A stretch of 64,000 bases of DNA from positions 1 through 64,000 of the forward strand of contig NZ_JAKSYO010000106.1 of assembly GCF_022829635.1 (NCBI RefSeq), in the 5' to 3' direction. Made by a program: the position numbers and the translations under genes. Positions 47,943 through 57,243 of the stretch are shown here, one piece after another. Under the pieces are notes generated by a model. It saw only the letters and a list, made by a program, of their open reading frames with translations. It searched no databases and was not told where the DNA came from. Positions within the stretch are counted from its first letter, which is position 1. The number at the start of each line of letters is the position of its first letter. Origin of the DNA: Methylobacterium sp. E-066 (GTDB taxonomy: Bacteria > Pseudomonadota > Alphaproteobacteria > Rhizobiales > Beijerinckiaceae).

Positions 47943-48959
47943 TCAGAGCGTCTGGCATGCCGTCTGGGAAATCACGTTGGCTTGAGGGTTTTCTACCATC
48001 GGTTGCGACGTATTCCGAAGACCTCTCGCTTTAGGCAACATGTCCGGGCGCCAGCGGCGATGCATCCACAGCCATTGACCCGGATTCTCGCGCACCCAGC
48101 CCTCGACCACGGCGGTCATCGCCTGCATGGCGCCGGTGACATCGATCACCCCATCGGCATTGCGCGGCAGGTCCAGGGGCGGGGTCAGCTCCAGACGGAA
48201 CCGGCCCTCCGGCAGGCGCACCACCCGAACGCCATGAACCGGGCAATCGTAGTGCCGAGCGAGCTTGGCCAGCAGCGGGTTGGCCAGGCACGGCCGGCCC
48301 ATGAAGTCGACCACGACGCCGCGGGTGAAATGCTGGTCGATCAACTGCCCGAGATGGCCGCCATTCTCGACCACGTCGCGCATGGCGAAGACGGCGCCCG
48401 GGGTCGAGGCCGCGAGGCCTCCCATAGAGCGTCGGCGGACTTCCTGGACGAGCCGGGCGGCGGCGGGGTTGTTCGGGGGCCGGAACACGGCCGTGGCGTC
48501 CAGGCCGAACCGGGCCGCGCAGATCGCCGGGAGTTCCCAATTGCCGAGATGAGCGGAAAAAATCAGCCCCGGCTGGCCGTCGTCGCGCAGGGTGGCGAAG
48601 TGGTCGATGCCCGCAACCTCCGTGCGCATCGGACCGGTGGCATCGGGATCGAAGTCGAACAGCGAATCGAGATGGGCGTATTCGGCGCCGGTCCGCCCGA
48701 GATTGTCCCAGGCTTCCAGGGCGATCCGCTTCCGCTCCGCCTCCGGCATCTCCGGGAACGCGGCGCGCAGGTTCGCCATGGCGGTGCGGTGGGCTGGCAG
48801 CATCGGCCCGATCGTGCGCAGGAGCGCGGCCCCGAACGCCGTCGAGCGATCCGGCCCAAGGGCGCGCGCCAGCCAGACCAGGGAGCGGATCAGCGGGATC
48901 ATGGCGAAGCCCGCGAGCCGCGGGAAGGATCGTCTGAGGATGAGGGCGAGGCGCAGCAC
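47943..48959 (-). CDS. Lauroyl/LpxXL-type lipid A acyltransferase
   Basis: About 338 residues from GTG 48959 (an ATG at 48902 is an alternative). The LpxL-fold signature HLGNWE (H-x4-E) follows GLIFSA; later motifs FMGRPCLANPL and NPGQWLWMHRRW are typical. It transfers a secondary acyl chain to lipid A in the inner membrane. Downstream of a fabF-fabG-adh run on the same strand it fits LpxXL, which adds a very-long-chain fatty acid in Rhizobiales; sequence alone does not prove this. Confidence 0.87.
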   Translation of the reverse strand: MLRLALILRRSFPRLAGFAMIPLIRSLVWLARALGPDRSTAFGAALLRTIGPMLPAHRTAMANLRAAFPEMPEAERKRIALEAWDNLGRTGAEYAHLDSLFDFDPDATGPMRTEVAGIDHFATLRDDGQPGLIFSAHLGNWELPAICAARFGLDATAVFRPPNNPAAARLVQEVRRRSMGGLAASTPGAVFAMRDVVENGGHLGQLIDQHFTRGVVVDFMGRPCLANPLLAKLARHYDCPVHGVRVVRLPEGRFRLELTPPLDLPRNADGVIDVTGAMQAMTAVVEGWVRENPGQWLWMHRRWRPDMLPKARGLRNTSQPMVENPQANVISQTACQTL

Positions 48960-49093
48960 GTTGGATTCCCGGGCACGATGCGGGCAGGCCCGGCAGTTCG
49001 CGTGTAAGGCGAAGCTTATCCGATGTCCCGCGCGGTGCGATAGCACATCGTCCCGAAGGGCGGCCGCGGGCGGCCGGGACGATGCATCAGGCG

Positions 49094-50116
49094 TCAGAGG
49101 CTGACGAGGATTTTCCCGAAGACCTTGCGGGATTCGAGCCGCTCCAGCCCCTGCGCGAAGTCGCCGAGCGGGTAGACGGTGTCCACCACCGGGCGGATGC
49201 CCTGGGCCATCTTGTCGAGGGCTTGGCCGATATTCGCCAGTGCGCAGCCGAACGAGCCGGTGATGCGGTATTGCTGCTGGAACAATTGCATCAAGTTCAT
49301 GGTCGCCGAGACGCCGGAGGTCGACCCGCAGGTCACCAGCCGACCGCCGCGCTTCAGGCAGAGCAGCGAGCCGTTCCAGGTATCGGCGCCGACATGCTCG
49401 AACACCACGTCGACGCCCTTGCGCTTCGTCAACCGCCGGACCTCGCCCTCGAACCGCTCGGTCCGGTAATTGATGACGTGATCGGCGCCGAGTTCCGCCG
49501 CCTTGCGACCCTTCTCGTCGTCGCCGACCGTCGTGTAGACGGTGCAGCCGATCGCCTTGGCCATGCGGATCGCCGCGGTGCCGATGCCGGAGCCGCCGGC
49601 ATGGACCAGCACGCTCTCGCCGGGCTCCAGCCGGGCGTTGTCGAACAGCATGTGCTGAACCGTGCCGAAGGCGATGCCGGCGCAGGCCGCGTCAGTATCG
49701 CTGACCCCGTCCGGCACCTTCACCACCAAGCGGGCCGGTATGTTGACCAGTTCGCGGGCGAAGCCGTCGATGTGGAAGCCCATCACGCCGGATACGTCTT
49801 CACAGAGGTTGTCGCGGCCCTCGCGGCAGGCCCGGCACTGGCCGCAGGTCATCGCCCCGTAGGGCACGACCTGGTCGCCGACGGCTACGTTCGCGACATC
49901 CGCGCCGACCGACTCGACCACGCCCGACGCCTCGGCGCCGACGATCAGCGGCATCTTGCGCTTGGCGAAGGCCATGCCGCGAAAGCCCCAGACGTCGATG
50001 AAGTTGAGGCCGACCGCGCGGATGCGGATCTGCACCTCGCCCGGACCCGGGGCGGCGGGGGCCTCGACCTCGGTCAGGCGCAGATCGCGGTCGCCGAATA
50101 GCTGGAGGGCTTTCAT
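49094..50116 (-). CDS. Zinc-binding alcohol dehydrogenase, MDR family
   Basis: A medium-chain dehydrogenase/reductase of about 340 residues. The structural zinc lobe CGQCRACREGRDNLC is present, as is the nucleotide-binding HAGGSGIGTAAIRMAKAIG. ATG 50116 has GAGAGA upstream; the earlier ATG 50131 overlaps the SH3 gene stop (ATGA) and may also be used. Position between fabG/fabF and lpxL matches the adh gene of the rhizobial very-long-chain fatty acid cluster. Confidence 0.88.
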   Translation of the reverse strand: MKALQLFGDRDLRLTEVEAPAAPGPGEVQIRIRAVGLNFIDVWGFRGMAFAKRKMPLIVGAEASGVVESVGADVANVAVGDQVVPYGAMTCGQCRACREGRDNLCEDVSGVMGFHIDGFARELVNIPARLVVKVPDGVSDTDAACAGIAFGTVQHMLFDNARLEPGESVLVHAGGSGIGTAAIRMAKAIGCTVYTTVGDDEKGRKAAELGADHVINYRTERFEGEVRRLTKRKGVDVVFEHVGADTWNGSLLCLKRGGRLVTCGSTSGVSATMNLMQLFQQQYRITGSFGCALANIGQALDKMAQGIRPVVDTVYPLGDFAQGLERLESRKVFGKILVSL

Positions 50117-50127
50117 GCTGTCTCTCA

Positions 50128-50430
50128 TCATTCCGGCGCCAGATAGCGCCGCCGCGCCCAACCCACGGCGCGTCCGGCCTTGACCCGGCACCACGTGGTC
50201 CGGCTCGGCGTGTCGTTGGTGCAGCCGAAGACCAGGGCGCGGGTGCGGATCTCGCCGACCTGCTCGGACGCGGCATCCGGCTCGGCGCGGATCGAGAGCG
50301 GCTCGCCGGGGGGCAGCCCGGAGATCCGGTAGGCTTCCGGTTCGGCGCCGGCGCCGCCCGGGACGAGGGGCGCCACGAAGCAGAATCCGGCGAGAACGAT
50401 GAGGCGGGCGCGCATCGGCAGGTCGCTCAA
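50128..50430 (-). CDS. Secreted SH3-domain protein
   Basis: A 100-residue protein with a signal peptide (RLIVLAGFCFVAPLVPGGAGA) and a bacterial SH3 fold (GEPLSIRAEPDAASEQVGEI, then WCRVKAGRAVGWARRRYLAP). It probably binds peptidoglycan or another envelope ligand. It overlaps the adh start. Confidence 0.78.
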   Translation of the reverse strand: MSDLPMRARLIVLAGFCFVAPLVPGGAGAEPEAYRISGLPPGEPLSIRAEPDAASEQVGEIRTRALVFGCTNDTPSRTTWCRVKAGRAVGWARRRYLAPE

Positions 50431-50526
50431 GCAGGGCGCGTGTGTGGGGAAGTCCGGTCTTCGGACTTATCACGGCAGCCACGAGAGCCGTGAGCCTCCG
50501 ACGGAGACACGCAAACACAAAAAAAA

Positions 50527-51285
50527 TCAGGTGCGGTGGACGCCCATCATCGCGGTGAGGCCGCCATCGACCGGCAGCACCGTCCCGGTGATGTAGGCGG
50601 CGGCATCACCCATCAGGAAGGCGGCGAGCGCGGCGACATCCTCGGGCTGGGCGAACCGGCCGGCGGGGATCTGGCGCTCCATCCCGGCCCGGTGGGCGGC
50701 GTAGCGCGCCATCATGGCGGTGTCGACGAAGCCTGGGGCGATGACGTTGACCGTGACCCCGCGCTTGGCGGTCTCGATCGCGAGGGTCCGGCAATAGGCG
50801 ATCAGCGCGCCCTTGGTCGCCGCGTAGGCGGCGTTGCCGGCATTGCCGCGGAGCGCCGCGACCGAGCCGATGGCGATGATGCGGCCCGACCGCGCCTGGG
50901 TCATCGGGCGGACCAGCGCCTTGGCCAGACGGGTCAGCGCGAAGAAGTTGACCTGCATGGCCGCCTCGGCCTTGTCCTGGTCGAACATCGCCGCGAGGGC
51001 GTCGCTCGGCTGGCCGGCATTGTGGACGAGGCCGTGATAGCCGGATTCCTCGGCCACCGCGCAGAACGCGTCGAGGGCGGCCTTGTCGGCGAGGTCCAGG
51101 GCGTGCCCGGTGAAGGCGCGCTCGGGATGGGCGGCGCGTAATTCGGCGAGCAGCGCCTCGGCGGCCTCCCCCGAGGCGCGGTAGGTGAAGTCGACCGCGT
51201 GGCCGGCGCCGGCCAGCGCGCGGACGATCGCCGCGCCGACGCCCGAGGCGCCACCGGTGACGAGGACGCGGCGGGCGGCGCTCAC
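50527..51285 (-). CDS. fabG: 3-oxoacyl-ACP reductase (FabG-like SDR)
   Basis: A 252-residue short-chain dehydrogenase with TGGASGVG at 10-17 and catalytic S141, Y154 and K158. GTG 51285 overlaps the fabF stop (GTGA), so the two are translationally coupled. It reduces the keto product of the adjacent synthase, probably during very-long-chain acyl synthesis. A tail of eight T residues on its own strand follows TGA. Confidence 0.9.
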   Translation of the reverse strand: MSAARRVLVTGGASGVGAAIVRALAGAGHAVDFTYRASGEAAEALLAELRAAHPERAFTGHALDLADKAALDAFCAVAEESGYHGLVHNAGQPSDALAAMFDQDKAEAAMQVNFFALTRLAKALVRPMTQARSGRIIAIGSVAALRGNAGNAAYAATKGALIAYCRTLAIETAKRGVTVNVIAPGFVDTAMMARYAAHRAGMERQIPAGRFAQPEDVAALAAFLMGDAAAYITGTVLPVDGGLTAMMGVHRT

Positions 51286-52565
51286 GCCGGCTCCGCCCCG
51301 AACACCAGGCAGGTGTTCTGGCCGCCGAACCCGAAGGAATTCGACAGCACGGTGCGGACCGGCAGGTCCCGGGCGGTCTCGACCACGTCGAGGCCGATCG
51401 CCGGGTCCGGCACCCGGTGGTTGATGGTCGGCGGGATGCGGCCGTGGCGGATCGTCAGAAGCGAAACCGCCGCCTCGATGGCGCCGGCCGCCGTGAGCGT
51501 GTGCCCGATCATCGACTTGTTGGAGGTCACCGGCAGGGACGGCGCCCGGTCGCCGAACACCGCGGCGAGCCCCAAGGCCTCCATCTTGTCGTTCTCCGGG
51601 GTCGAGGTGCCGTGGGCGTTCACCGTGTCGATCGCCTCGGGGCCGAGCCCGGCATCGTCCAGGCTGGCCCGGATCGCCGCGATGACCGGCGCCCCGTCGG
51701 GGCTGGAGCGGGTGCGGTGGAAGCCGTCGCCCTTCTCGCCGCAGCCGAGCACGTAGCCGAGGATTTTTGCTCCTCGACCGACCGCAGCCTCGGCATCTTC
51801 GAGGACCAGGGCGGCCGCGCCCTCGCCCATCACGAAGCCGTCCCGATCCTTCGAGAACGGCTTCGAGGCTTCTTCCGGCACGTCGTTGCGGGTGGAGAGC
51901 GCCGAGAGCAGCGAGAACCGGATCAGCGATTCCGGGTTCACCGAGCCGTCGGTGCCGATGCAGAGCGCCGCCGCGGTCTCGCCCCGGCGAATCGCCTCGA
52001 CGCCGAGCTGGATCGCCGTGGCGCCCGACGAACAGGCGGTGGAGAGCGAGATCGGCGAGCCCTTGGTGCCGAACCTTTCGGCGATGCGGTCGGCCACGGT
52101 GCCGAAGATGAACAGGTCGTGCCAGGCGTCGAAGCGCCGGGTCGCGGCGGCCCGGAGCAGGCCGGCATAATCGACGTCGCCATCGCCGCCCGCGGCCTCG
52201 GCTAAAGCCTGCCGCTGCGGCCATTCCATCTCCACCGGCGGGACCGCGATGAACAGCGCCCCCGGGAAATCAACCTTCGCGCCGATCCCGGCCTGCGCGA
52301 CCGCCTCCTCGGCGGCCTCCGCGGCGAAGCGCTCGGACAGGAGCGGCGCCACCAGCGGCTCGGTATCGAGGAAATCCACCGTGCCGGCGATGCGCGTGCG
52401 CAAGCCCTCGGTCGAGAACCGCGCGATGGCATGGATGCCGGACCGGCCGGCGCTCATGGCCGCCCAGGTATCGGCCTGGCCCTGTCCGAGGGAGGAGACG
52501 ACGCCGATGCCCGTCACCGCGATCAGCGGCCGGCCCCTGGCGTCGCGATAGGATCGCGCGCTCAT
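51282..52565 (-). CDS. fabF: Beta-ketoacyl-ACP synthase II (FabF-like)
   Basis: A 427-residue condensing enzyme with C178 (STACSSG), H318 (NAHGTSTPEND), K350 and H355 (SNKSMIGHTLTAAG), the KAS II catalytic set. It elongates acyl chains on ACP. With fabG, adh and lpxL-type genes it forms a group like the Rhizobiales acpXL cluster, for which this would be one of the specialised FabF proteins. ATG 52565. Confidence 0.92.
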   Translation of the reverse strand: MSARSYRDARGRPLIAVTGIGVVSSLGQGQADTWAAMSAGRSGIHAIARFSTEGLRTRIAGTVDFLDTEPLVAPLLSERFAAEAAEEAVAQAGIGAKVDFPGALFIAVPPVEMEWPQRQALAEAAGGDGDVDYAGLLRAAATRRFDAWHDLFIFGTVADRIAERFGTKGSPISLSTACSSGATAIQLGVEAIRRGETAAALCIGTDGSVNPESLIRFSLLSALSTRNDVPEEASKPFSKDRDGFVMGEGAAALVLEDAEAAVGRGAKILGYVLGCGEKGDGFHRTRSSPDGAPVIAAIRASLDDAGLGPEAIDTVNAHGTSTPENDKMEALGLAAVFGDRAPSLPVTSNKSMIGHTLTAAGAIEAAVSLLTIRHGRIPPTINHRVPDPAIGLDVVETARDLPVRTVLSNSFGFGGQNTCLVFGAEPA

Positions 52566-52609
52566 GGCGCGTCTGTACGGGATTTTTTGGTGGCGTACAC
52601 CCGGTCCGC

Positions 52610-53842
52610 TCAGAGCCTGCGCCCCAACCCGAAACCGTTGATCGCCCTGAACAGCACCCGCGCCCCAGCCTCGATGTCGTGGAGGCTCGCGAATTCCGCC
52701 GGGTTGTGGCTGATGCCGCCCCGGCAGCGCACGAACACCATGGCGACCGGCGCGATCGCCGCCACCGCCATGCCGTCATGGCCGGCGCCGCTCGGGAGGG
52801 CGAGGACGGTCAGGCCTTCGGCGATGATCGCATCCCGGATCAGGGTGGTCAGCCCGGGATCGCACGGCACCGCCGCGGCCTCGTGCATCGGTTCGACGCC
52901 GAGATCGAGCCGGCGGCGCTCCACGATCTCCATGCACGCGGCTCGGATGTCGGCGAGCGCGGCAAGGCGCTGGGCATCGTCGGGCGCGCGCAGATCGAGG
53001 GAGAAGCGCACCAAGCCGGCGATCGTGTTCCCTACCCCGGGATGGACGTGCATCCGGCCGACGGTGCCGACGAGATGCGCCTCGTCGCAGCAGCGCGCCT
53101 CGATGGCGAGCACGCATTCCGCGGCACCCGCGAGGGCATCGCGCCGCTCGTTCATAGCGACGGTGCCGGCATGGCCGGCCTCGCCGGTCAGGGTGAATTC
53201 CAGGCGGCTGGCACCCGAGATCGCCGTCACGACGCCCACCGGCAGGCCGGCCTTCTCGAGCATCGGACCCTGCTCGATATGCAGTTCCAGGTAGCCCAGG
53301 ATTTCGTCCGGCCGGCGCGCCGCAGAGGCGGTTGCCGTGGGGTCGAGGCCGTAAGCCCGCATCGCTGCCGCGACCGTGGTCCCGTCCGCATCGGTCGCGC
53401 GAAGCGCCGCCGGGTTGAGGCGGCCGGCGAAGGCATTGCTCCCCGTGAGCGTGGCCGCGAAGCGCACACCCTCCTCGTCGGCGAAGGCCACCACCTCCAG
53501 GGCGTGCGGCAGGCGGATCCCATCGCGGGCCAGCGCCTCGACGCAAGCGATCCCGGTGATCACGCCGAGGGGCCCGTCGTAACGGCCGGCGTTGCGGACC
53601 GTGTCGAGATGCGATCCGATGACCAGCGCCGGCCCGCCCGGTTCCGACCCTTCCAGGCGGCCGATCAGGTTGCCGACGGCGTCGTGCCGCACGCTCATGC
53701 CGGCCTCGCGCATCCAGCCCGCAACCAGGGCTTCGGCCCGGGCCTGCTCGGGGGTGAGGTAGAAGCGCGTGATCGCGCCCGGCTCGGCGGTGATCGCCGC
53801 CAGCGCGTCGAGGCGCTCCTGGATGCGCGGGGCGAAGATCAT
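52610..53842 (-). CDS. M20-family amidohydrolase (N-carbamoyl-amino acid/allantoate type), copy A
   Basis: A 410-residue zinc hydrolase of the AllC/hydantoin-utilisation C group. Zinc ligands lie in IGSHLDTV and FADEEGVRF, with ELHIEQGP and GHAGTVAMNERRDAL following. It cleaves ureido or carbamoyl-amide bonds. ATG 53842 overlaps the stop of copy B by one base. It and copy B likely act in the same pathway. Confidence 0.88.
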   Translation of the reverse strand: MIFAPRIQERLDALAAITAEPGAITRFYLTPEQARAEALVAGWMREAGMSVRHDAVGNLIGRLEGSEPGGPALVIGSHLDTVRNAGRYDGPLGVITGIACVEALARDGIRLPHALEVVAFADEEGVRFAATLTGSNAFAGRLNPAALRATDADGTTVAAAMRAYGLDPTATASAARRPDEILGYLELHIEQGPMLEKAGLPVGVVTAISGASRLEFTLTGEAGHAGTVAMNERRDALAGAAECVLAIEARCCDEAHLVGTVGRMHVHPGVGNTIAGLVRFSLDLRAPDDAQRLAALADIRAACMEIVERRRLDLGVEPMHEAAAVPCDPGLTTLIRDAIIAEGLTVLALPSGAGHDGMAVAAIAPVAMVFVRCRGGISHNPAEFASLHDIEAGARVLFRAINGFGLGRRL

Positions 53843-55119
53843 CGCGCGGGCAGTTCCGTCCGGGGTGCGTTGGCGAGGCGGAGCACCGTCTGCAGCAGCA
53901 CGTCCGCGCCGGCCGCGCAGTCGCCCGGGGTGGCGGATTCCGATTCGTTGTGGCTCACGCCGTCCTTGCACGGCACGAAGATCATCGCGGTCGGCACCTT
54001 GGCGGCGAGGTTGCAGGCGTCGTGCCCGGCCCCCGAGATGATCCGGCGCCGCGCATGCCCGAGGCTTTGGGCCGCCTCATCGACCGCGGCCACGATGGCG
54101 GGATCGAACGGCACCGGCTCCTTGCGCCAGATCCGGGTGAGCGCGATCTCCAGCCGGCGGCGCTTGGCGATCTCGGTCGCCGCCTCGTTGAGGCGCGCCT
54201 CCATGGCGTCGAGCGTCGACGAGCTGGGATCGCGGACGTCGACCGTGAAGGCGACGCGGCCCGGCACGACGTTGCGGGACGGCGCCAGGATCTGGGCCTC
54301 GCCGATCGTCGCCACCGCCGAGGGGGCGTGCGCCAGGGCGATCCGCTCGGCCGCGAGGGCGAACTCGGAAAGCGCCAGCAGCGCGTCCCGGCGGCGCGGC
54401 ATCGGCGTGGTGCCGGCGTGGCTCTCGAAGCCGGTGATCAGCCCGTCGAACCACATGATGCCTTGGCCGCCCTCGACCACCCCGATGGTCTTGCCTTCGG
54501 CCTCCAGGATCGGGCCCTGCTCGATATGCAGCTCGACGAAGGCGCCGATCGCGCGCGTACCGACCGCCTCGGCGCCGCGATAACCGATCGCGTCGAGGGC
54601 CTCGGCCACGGTGATCCCGGCGGCGTCGCGCTTGGCCAGGATCTCGTCGGTTGTGAATTCACCCGCATAGGCGGCAGAGGCCATCATGGCGGGGGCGAAT
54701 CGCGAGCCCTCCTCGTTGGTCCAGTTGACCACCATCAGGGGCGCCTCGGTCTCGATCCCGGCATCGTTCAAGCTGCGCATCACCTCGAGCCCGGCCAGGA
54801 CTCCGAGCACGCCGTCGAACTTGCCGCCGGTCGGCTGCGTGTCGAGATGCGAACCGAACGCGATCGGCGCGCGGTCCATGTCCCGCCCCGTCCGCAGGGC
54901 GTACTGGGTGCCCAGCGCGTCGACCGAGACCGTGAGCCCCGCGGCCTCGCAGGCCTCCCGGAACCAGTCGCGTACGCAGCCATCCTCCGGGGACAAGGTC
55001 AGACGGTTGATGCCGCCGGCCGGCGTGCTGCCGAACGTCGCCGTCTCCAGGATCGTGGCCCACAGGCGTGCGCCGTTCGCGCGCAGGTTGTCGGTCTTGC
55101 TCGGGTTGGTTTCGGCCAT
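53839..55119 (-). CDS. M20-family amidohydrolase (N-carbamoyl-amino acid hydrolase type), copy B
   Basis: A 426-residue paralogue of copy A. Zinc ligands are in FGSHLDTQPTGGKFDG and WTNEEGSRFAP, followed by ELHIEQGP and FESHAGTTPMPRRRDAL. ATG 55119 has an AAAGGA site. Substrates of the family include N-carbamoyl-beta-alanine, allantoate and N-carbamoyl amino acids; no hydantoinase or ureide gene is nearby. Confidence 0.88.
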   Translation of the reverse strand: MAETNPSKTDNLRANGARLWATILETATFGSTPAGGINRLTLSPEDGCVRDWFREACEAAGLTVSVDALGTQYALRTGRDMDRAPIAFGSHLDTQPTGGKFDGVLGVLAGLEVMRSLNDAGIETEAPLMVVNWTNEEGSRFAPAMMASAAYAGEFTTDEILAKRDAAGITVAEALDAIGYRGAEAVGTRAIGAFVELHIEQGPILEAEGKTIGVVEGGQGIMWFDGLITGFESHAGTTPMPRRRDALLALSEFALAAERIALAHAPSAVATIGEAQILAPSRNVVPGRVAFTVDVRDPSSSTLDAMEARLNEAATEIAKRRRLEIALTRIWRKEPVPFDPAIVAAVDEAAQSLGHARRRIISGAGHDACNLAAKVPTAMIFVPCKDGVSHNESESATPGDCAAGADVLLQTVLRLANAPRTELPAR

Positions 55120-55219
55120 GGCGGGTCCTTTCACGGCGCGGCGCCGTGCGACACGAGTCGCAGTCACCCTTATCGGGCGTTGCGTGGGCCCGGAGCAACG
55201 GTGATGCCAGCCGGCCCGC

Positions 55220-55681
55220 TCAGGCCGGAGGCCGCCGTACCGGGTTGGCGCGCAGCAGCGCTTCGCCGTGGACCTGCAGGGCAGAGGCAATCTCGCCCAG
55301 GGCAGTGGCTTCGATGCCGCTGATCCCGTCCTGATCGGCGACGTCGGCGGCGATCAGGAAGACGTTCTCGCGCTGGCTCACCGGCCGCTCGGCGATGGAG
55401 GCAACGTGGCGCAGATTCTCGGCGCGGCCGAGGCGCGTGCGCGCGCGGGCGATGCCCTCGTATAGCTCCGTCTCCAGCATCAGCGCGTCGTAGCCCTTCA
55501 CCAGGACCGGATCCGCGCGCAGGCCGTGCAGGGCCGCGTCGAATTCCTCACTCGCGACCTCGCCGTCGGCCACGATGACGTTGGCGGCAGCCGAAACGGC
55601 CGCGAGCATCAGGGCCTTGTCGCCGGCATAGGCCGTCACGGTGCGGCCGACACGGCCGAAAATGTCGCTCAGAAGGGTCAT
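55220..55681 (-). CDS. TerB-like tellurite resistance family protein
   Basis: A 153-residue helical protein from ATG 55681. VIVADGEVASEEFDAAL and VADQDGISGIEATALGEI are the two acidic Dx-D-G-E loops of the TerB fold, associated with metal or stress sensing. Neighbouring terC/D genes are absent. Confidence 0.85.
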   Translation of the reverse strand: MTLLSDIFGRVGRTVTAYAGDKALMLAAVSAAANVIVADGEVASEEFDAALHGLRADPVLVKGYDALMLETELYEGIARARTRLGRAENLRHVASIAERPVSQRENVFLIAADVADQDGISGIEATALGEIASALQVHGEALLRANPVRRPPA

Positions 55682-55925
55682 GCCGAATATTCGAGGCTGT
55701 CCGCCGGGCCGCGAGGGATAGCAGACCGTGCTGCGGAAGAAAGGTGCCGGGGAGCACCCGGTCAACGCGACGCGGGTCTGATCGAGGGCGGGAATTTCGA
55801 ATGCGGCGCGATCCAGAAATTCTCCGGCAACACGCGTGTGGGAATCAGGCGTTCAACCGCGTCCCCAGCGCGGTCCGACGGATCCCGGGCCTGCCATCCC
55901 CCCCTCGGGCAGGCCCGGTTCCTGT

Positions 55926-57107
55926 TCAACGCCGTCGGGACGGTGCGCGGGTGGCCCCAACCGCGTCTCCCGTTCCGGCGGCGGTCTTTCCCAAGGCAGT
56001 CTCCTGGGCGAGATGATCCACCACCGCCGACAGGGCTTCGCGTTCCCGAGCGCCGCGCTTGCGCGCCGCCGAGAAGACCGCGATCTGGCGATCGGCGCTC
56101 GATCCCTCCGCCGCGATGATCCGGGCGTGTGCGCAGGCCTCCGTGCAGGCGAGGGCGTCGGCATCCTCGGCCGTGTCGGCGAGGAGCGTCTCGACGCATT
56201 CGGCCATCGGCACCGCCTGCTCCCGGGCCTCGTCGATCAACTTCGCCTGCACGCCGTCGCGCTCGGCGCGCCATAGGTTCTCGCGGATGAAGCCCCGGGA
56301 CGCGGCCGTCATCTTGGCATTGAGCGTCCGGTCCCGGACCACCCGGCGCACCAGGCACCGGAAAAGGCTGGCGATACAGAGCGCGTCGTCCAGCCGGGTG
56401 CAGCTATCGGCCACGCGCAGTTCGAGCGTGGGGTATTTCAGGGACGGGCGCAGCTGCCACCACAGGAACGTCGCGTCCGGAATGGCGCCGCTGCGGGTCA
56501 TCACGTCGACATAGCGGGCATAGTCGGCCGGGTCGGCGAACAGCTCGGGCAGGCCGGTGCGGGGCAATTCGGCGTAGGCGCGGGTCCGGTAGCCGGCCAT
56601 GCCGGTCCGTTCGCCCTGCCAGAACGGCGACGAGGTCGAGAGCGCGAGCAGCACCGGCAGGAACGGCAGCAACCGCCCCATCAGGTCGATGCGGGCGTCG
56701 GGATCCGGCACCTCGACATGGACGTGCAGCCCGCAGACGAGGTTGCGCTGCCCGACGATGCGCAGGTCGGTCATGATGTCGTGGTAGCGGGCTTTGTCGG
56801 TGGCGCTCTGGTCGCGCCACCGCGCCACCGGATGGGTCCCGGCGGCGAAGGGCAGGATGCCGCGCTCGGCGCCGATCTCCGACAGGCTGCGGCGCTGCTC
56901 GGCCAAATGCGCCCGCGCCTCTCCGATGTCGGCGGTCGGGGGCGAGGCGACCTCGATCTGGCACTGGAGCTGCTCGCGCTCGGCGGTGTCCAGCCGGGCC
57001 TTCACGGCGGCGTGGAACGCCCTCAGGCGGGCCCGCGGCGAGCCGCGGGTGCGGGCGTCGGCGAGGAAGAACTCTTCCTCCATCCCGAATCTGTAGGCAT
57101 GGGCCAT
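55926..57107 (-). CDS. Carboxylate-amine ligase, YbdK/GCS2 type
   Basis: A 393-residue enzyme of the type 2 glutamate-cysteine ligase family (weak gamma-glutamyl ligase activity in YbdK). The pattern FGMEEEFFLADA at the start, GLHVHVEVPDPDARIDLMGR and YPTLELRVADSCTRLDDAL (ATP and substrate sites) are characteristic. ATG 57107. Confidence 0.9.
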   Translation of the reverse strand: MAHAYRFGMEEEFFLADARTRGSPRARLRAFHAAVKARLDTAEREQLQCQIEVASPPTADIGEARAHLAEQRRSLSEIGAERGILPFAAGTHPVARWRDQSATDKARYHDIMTDLRIVGQRNLVCGLHVHVEVPDPDARIDLMGRLLPFLPVLLALSTSSPFWQGERTGMAGYRTRAYAELPRTGLPELFADPADYARYVDVMTRSGAIPDATFLWWQLRPSLKYPTLELRVADSCTRLDDALCIASLFRCLVRRVVRDRTLNAKMTAASRGFIRENLWRAERDGVQAKLIDEAREQAVPMAECVETLLADTAEDADALACTEACAHARIIAAEGSSADRQIAVFSAARKRGAREREALSAVVDHLAQETALGKTAAGTGDAVGATRAPSRRR

Positions 57108-57243
57108 CCGCGCTCCTCGCCCGGTCTGCCGGCGCAGGCCGGCATTCCCGTCAACGACGCGTCGCGAGATCCGTGCCGGTCCCGATCGCGATCGGGCCCG
57201 GATCCGATGCTTCAGCCTCGTTTAACCGGCTGCCAGACGATCC

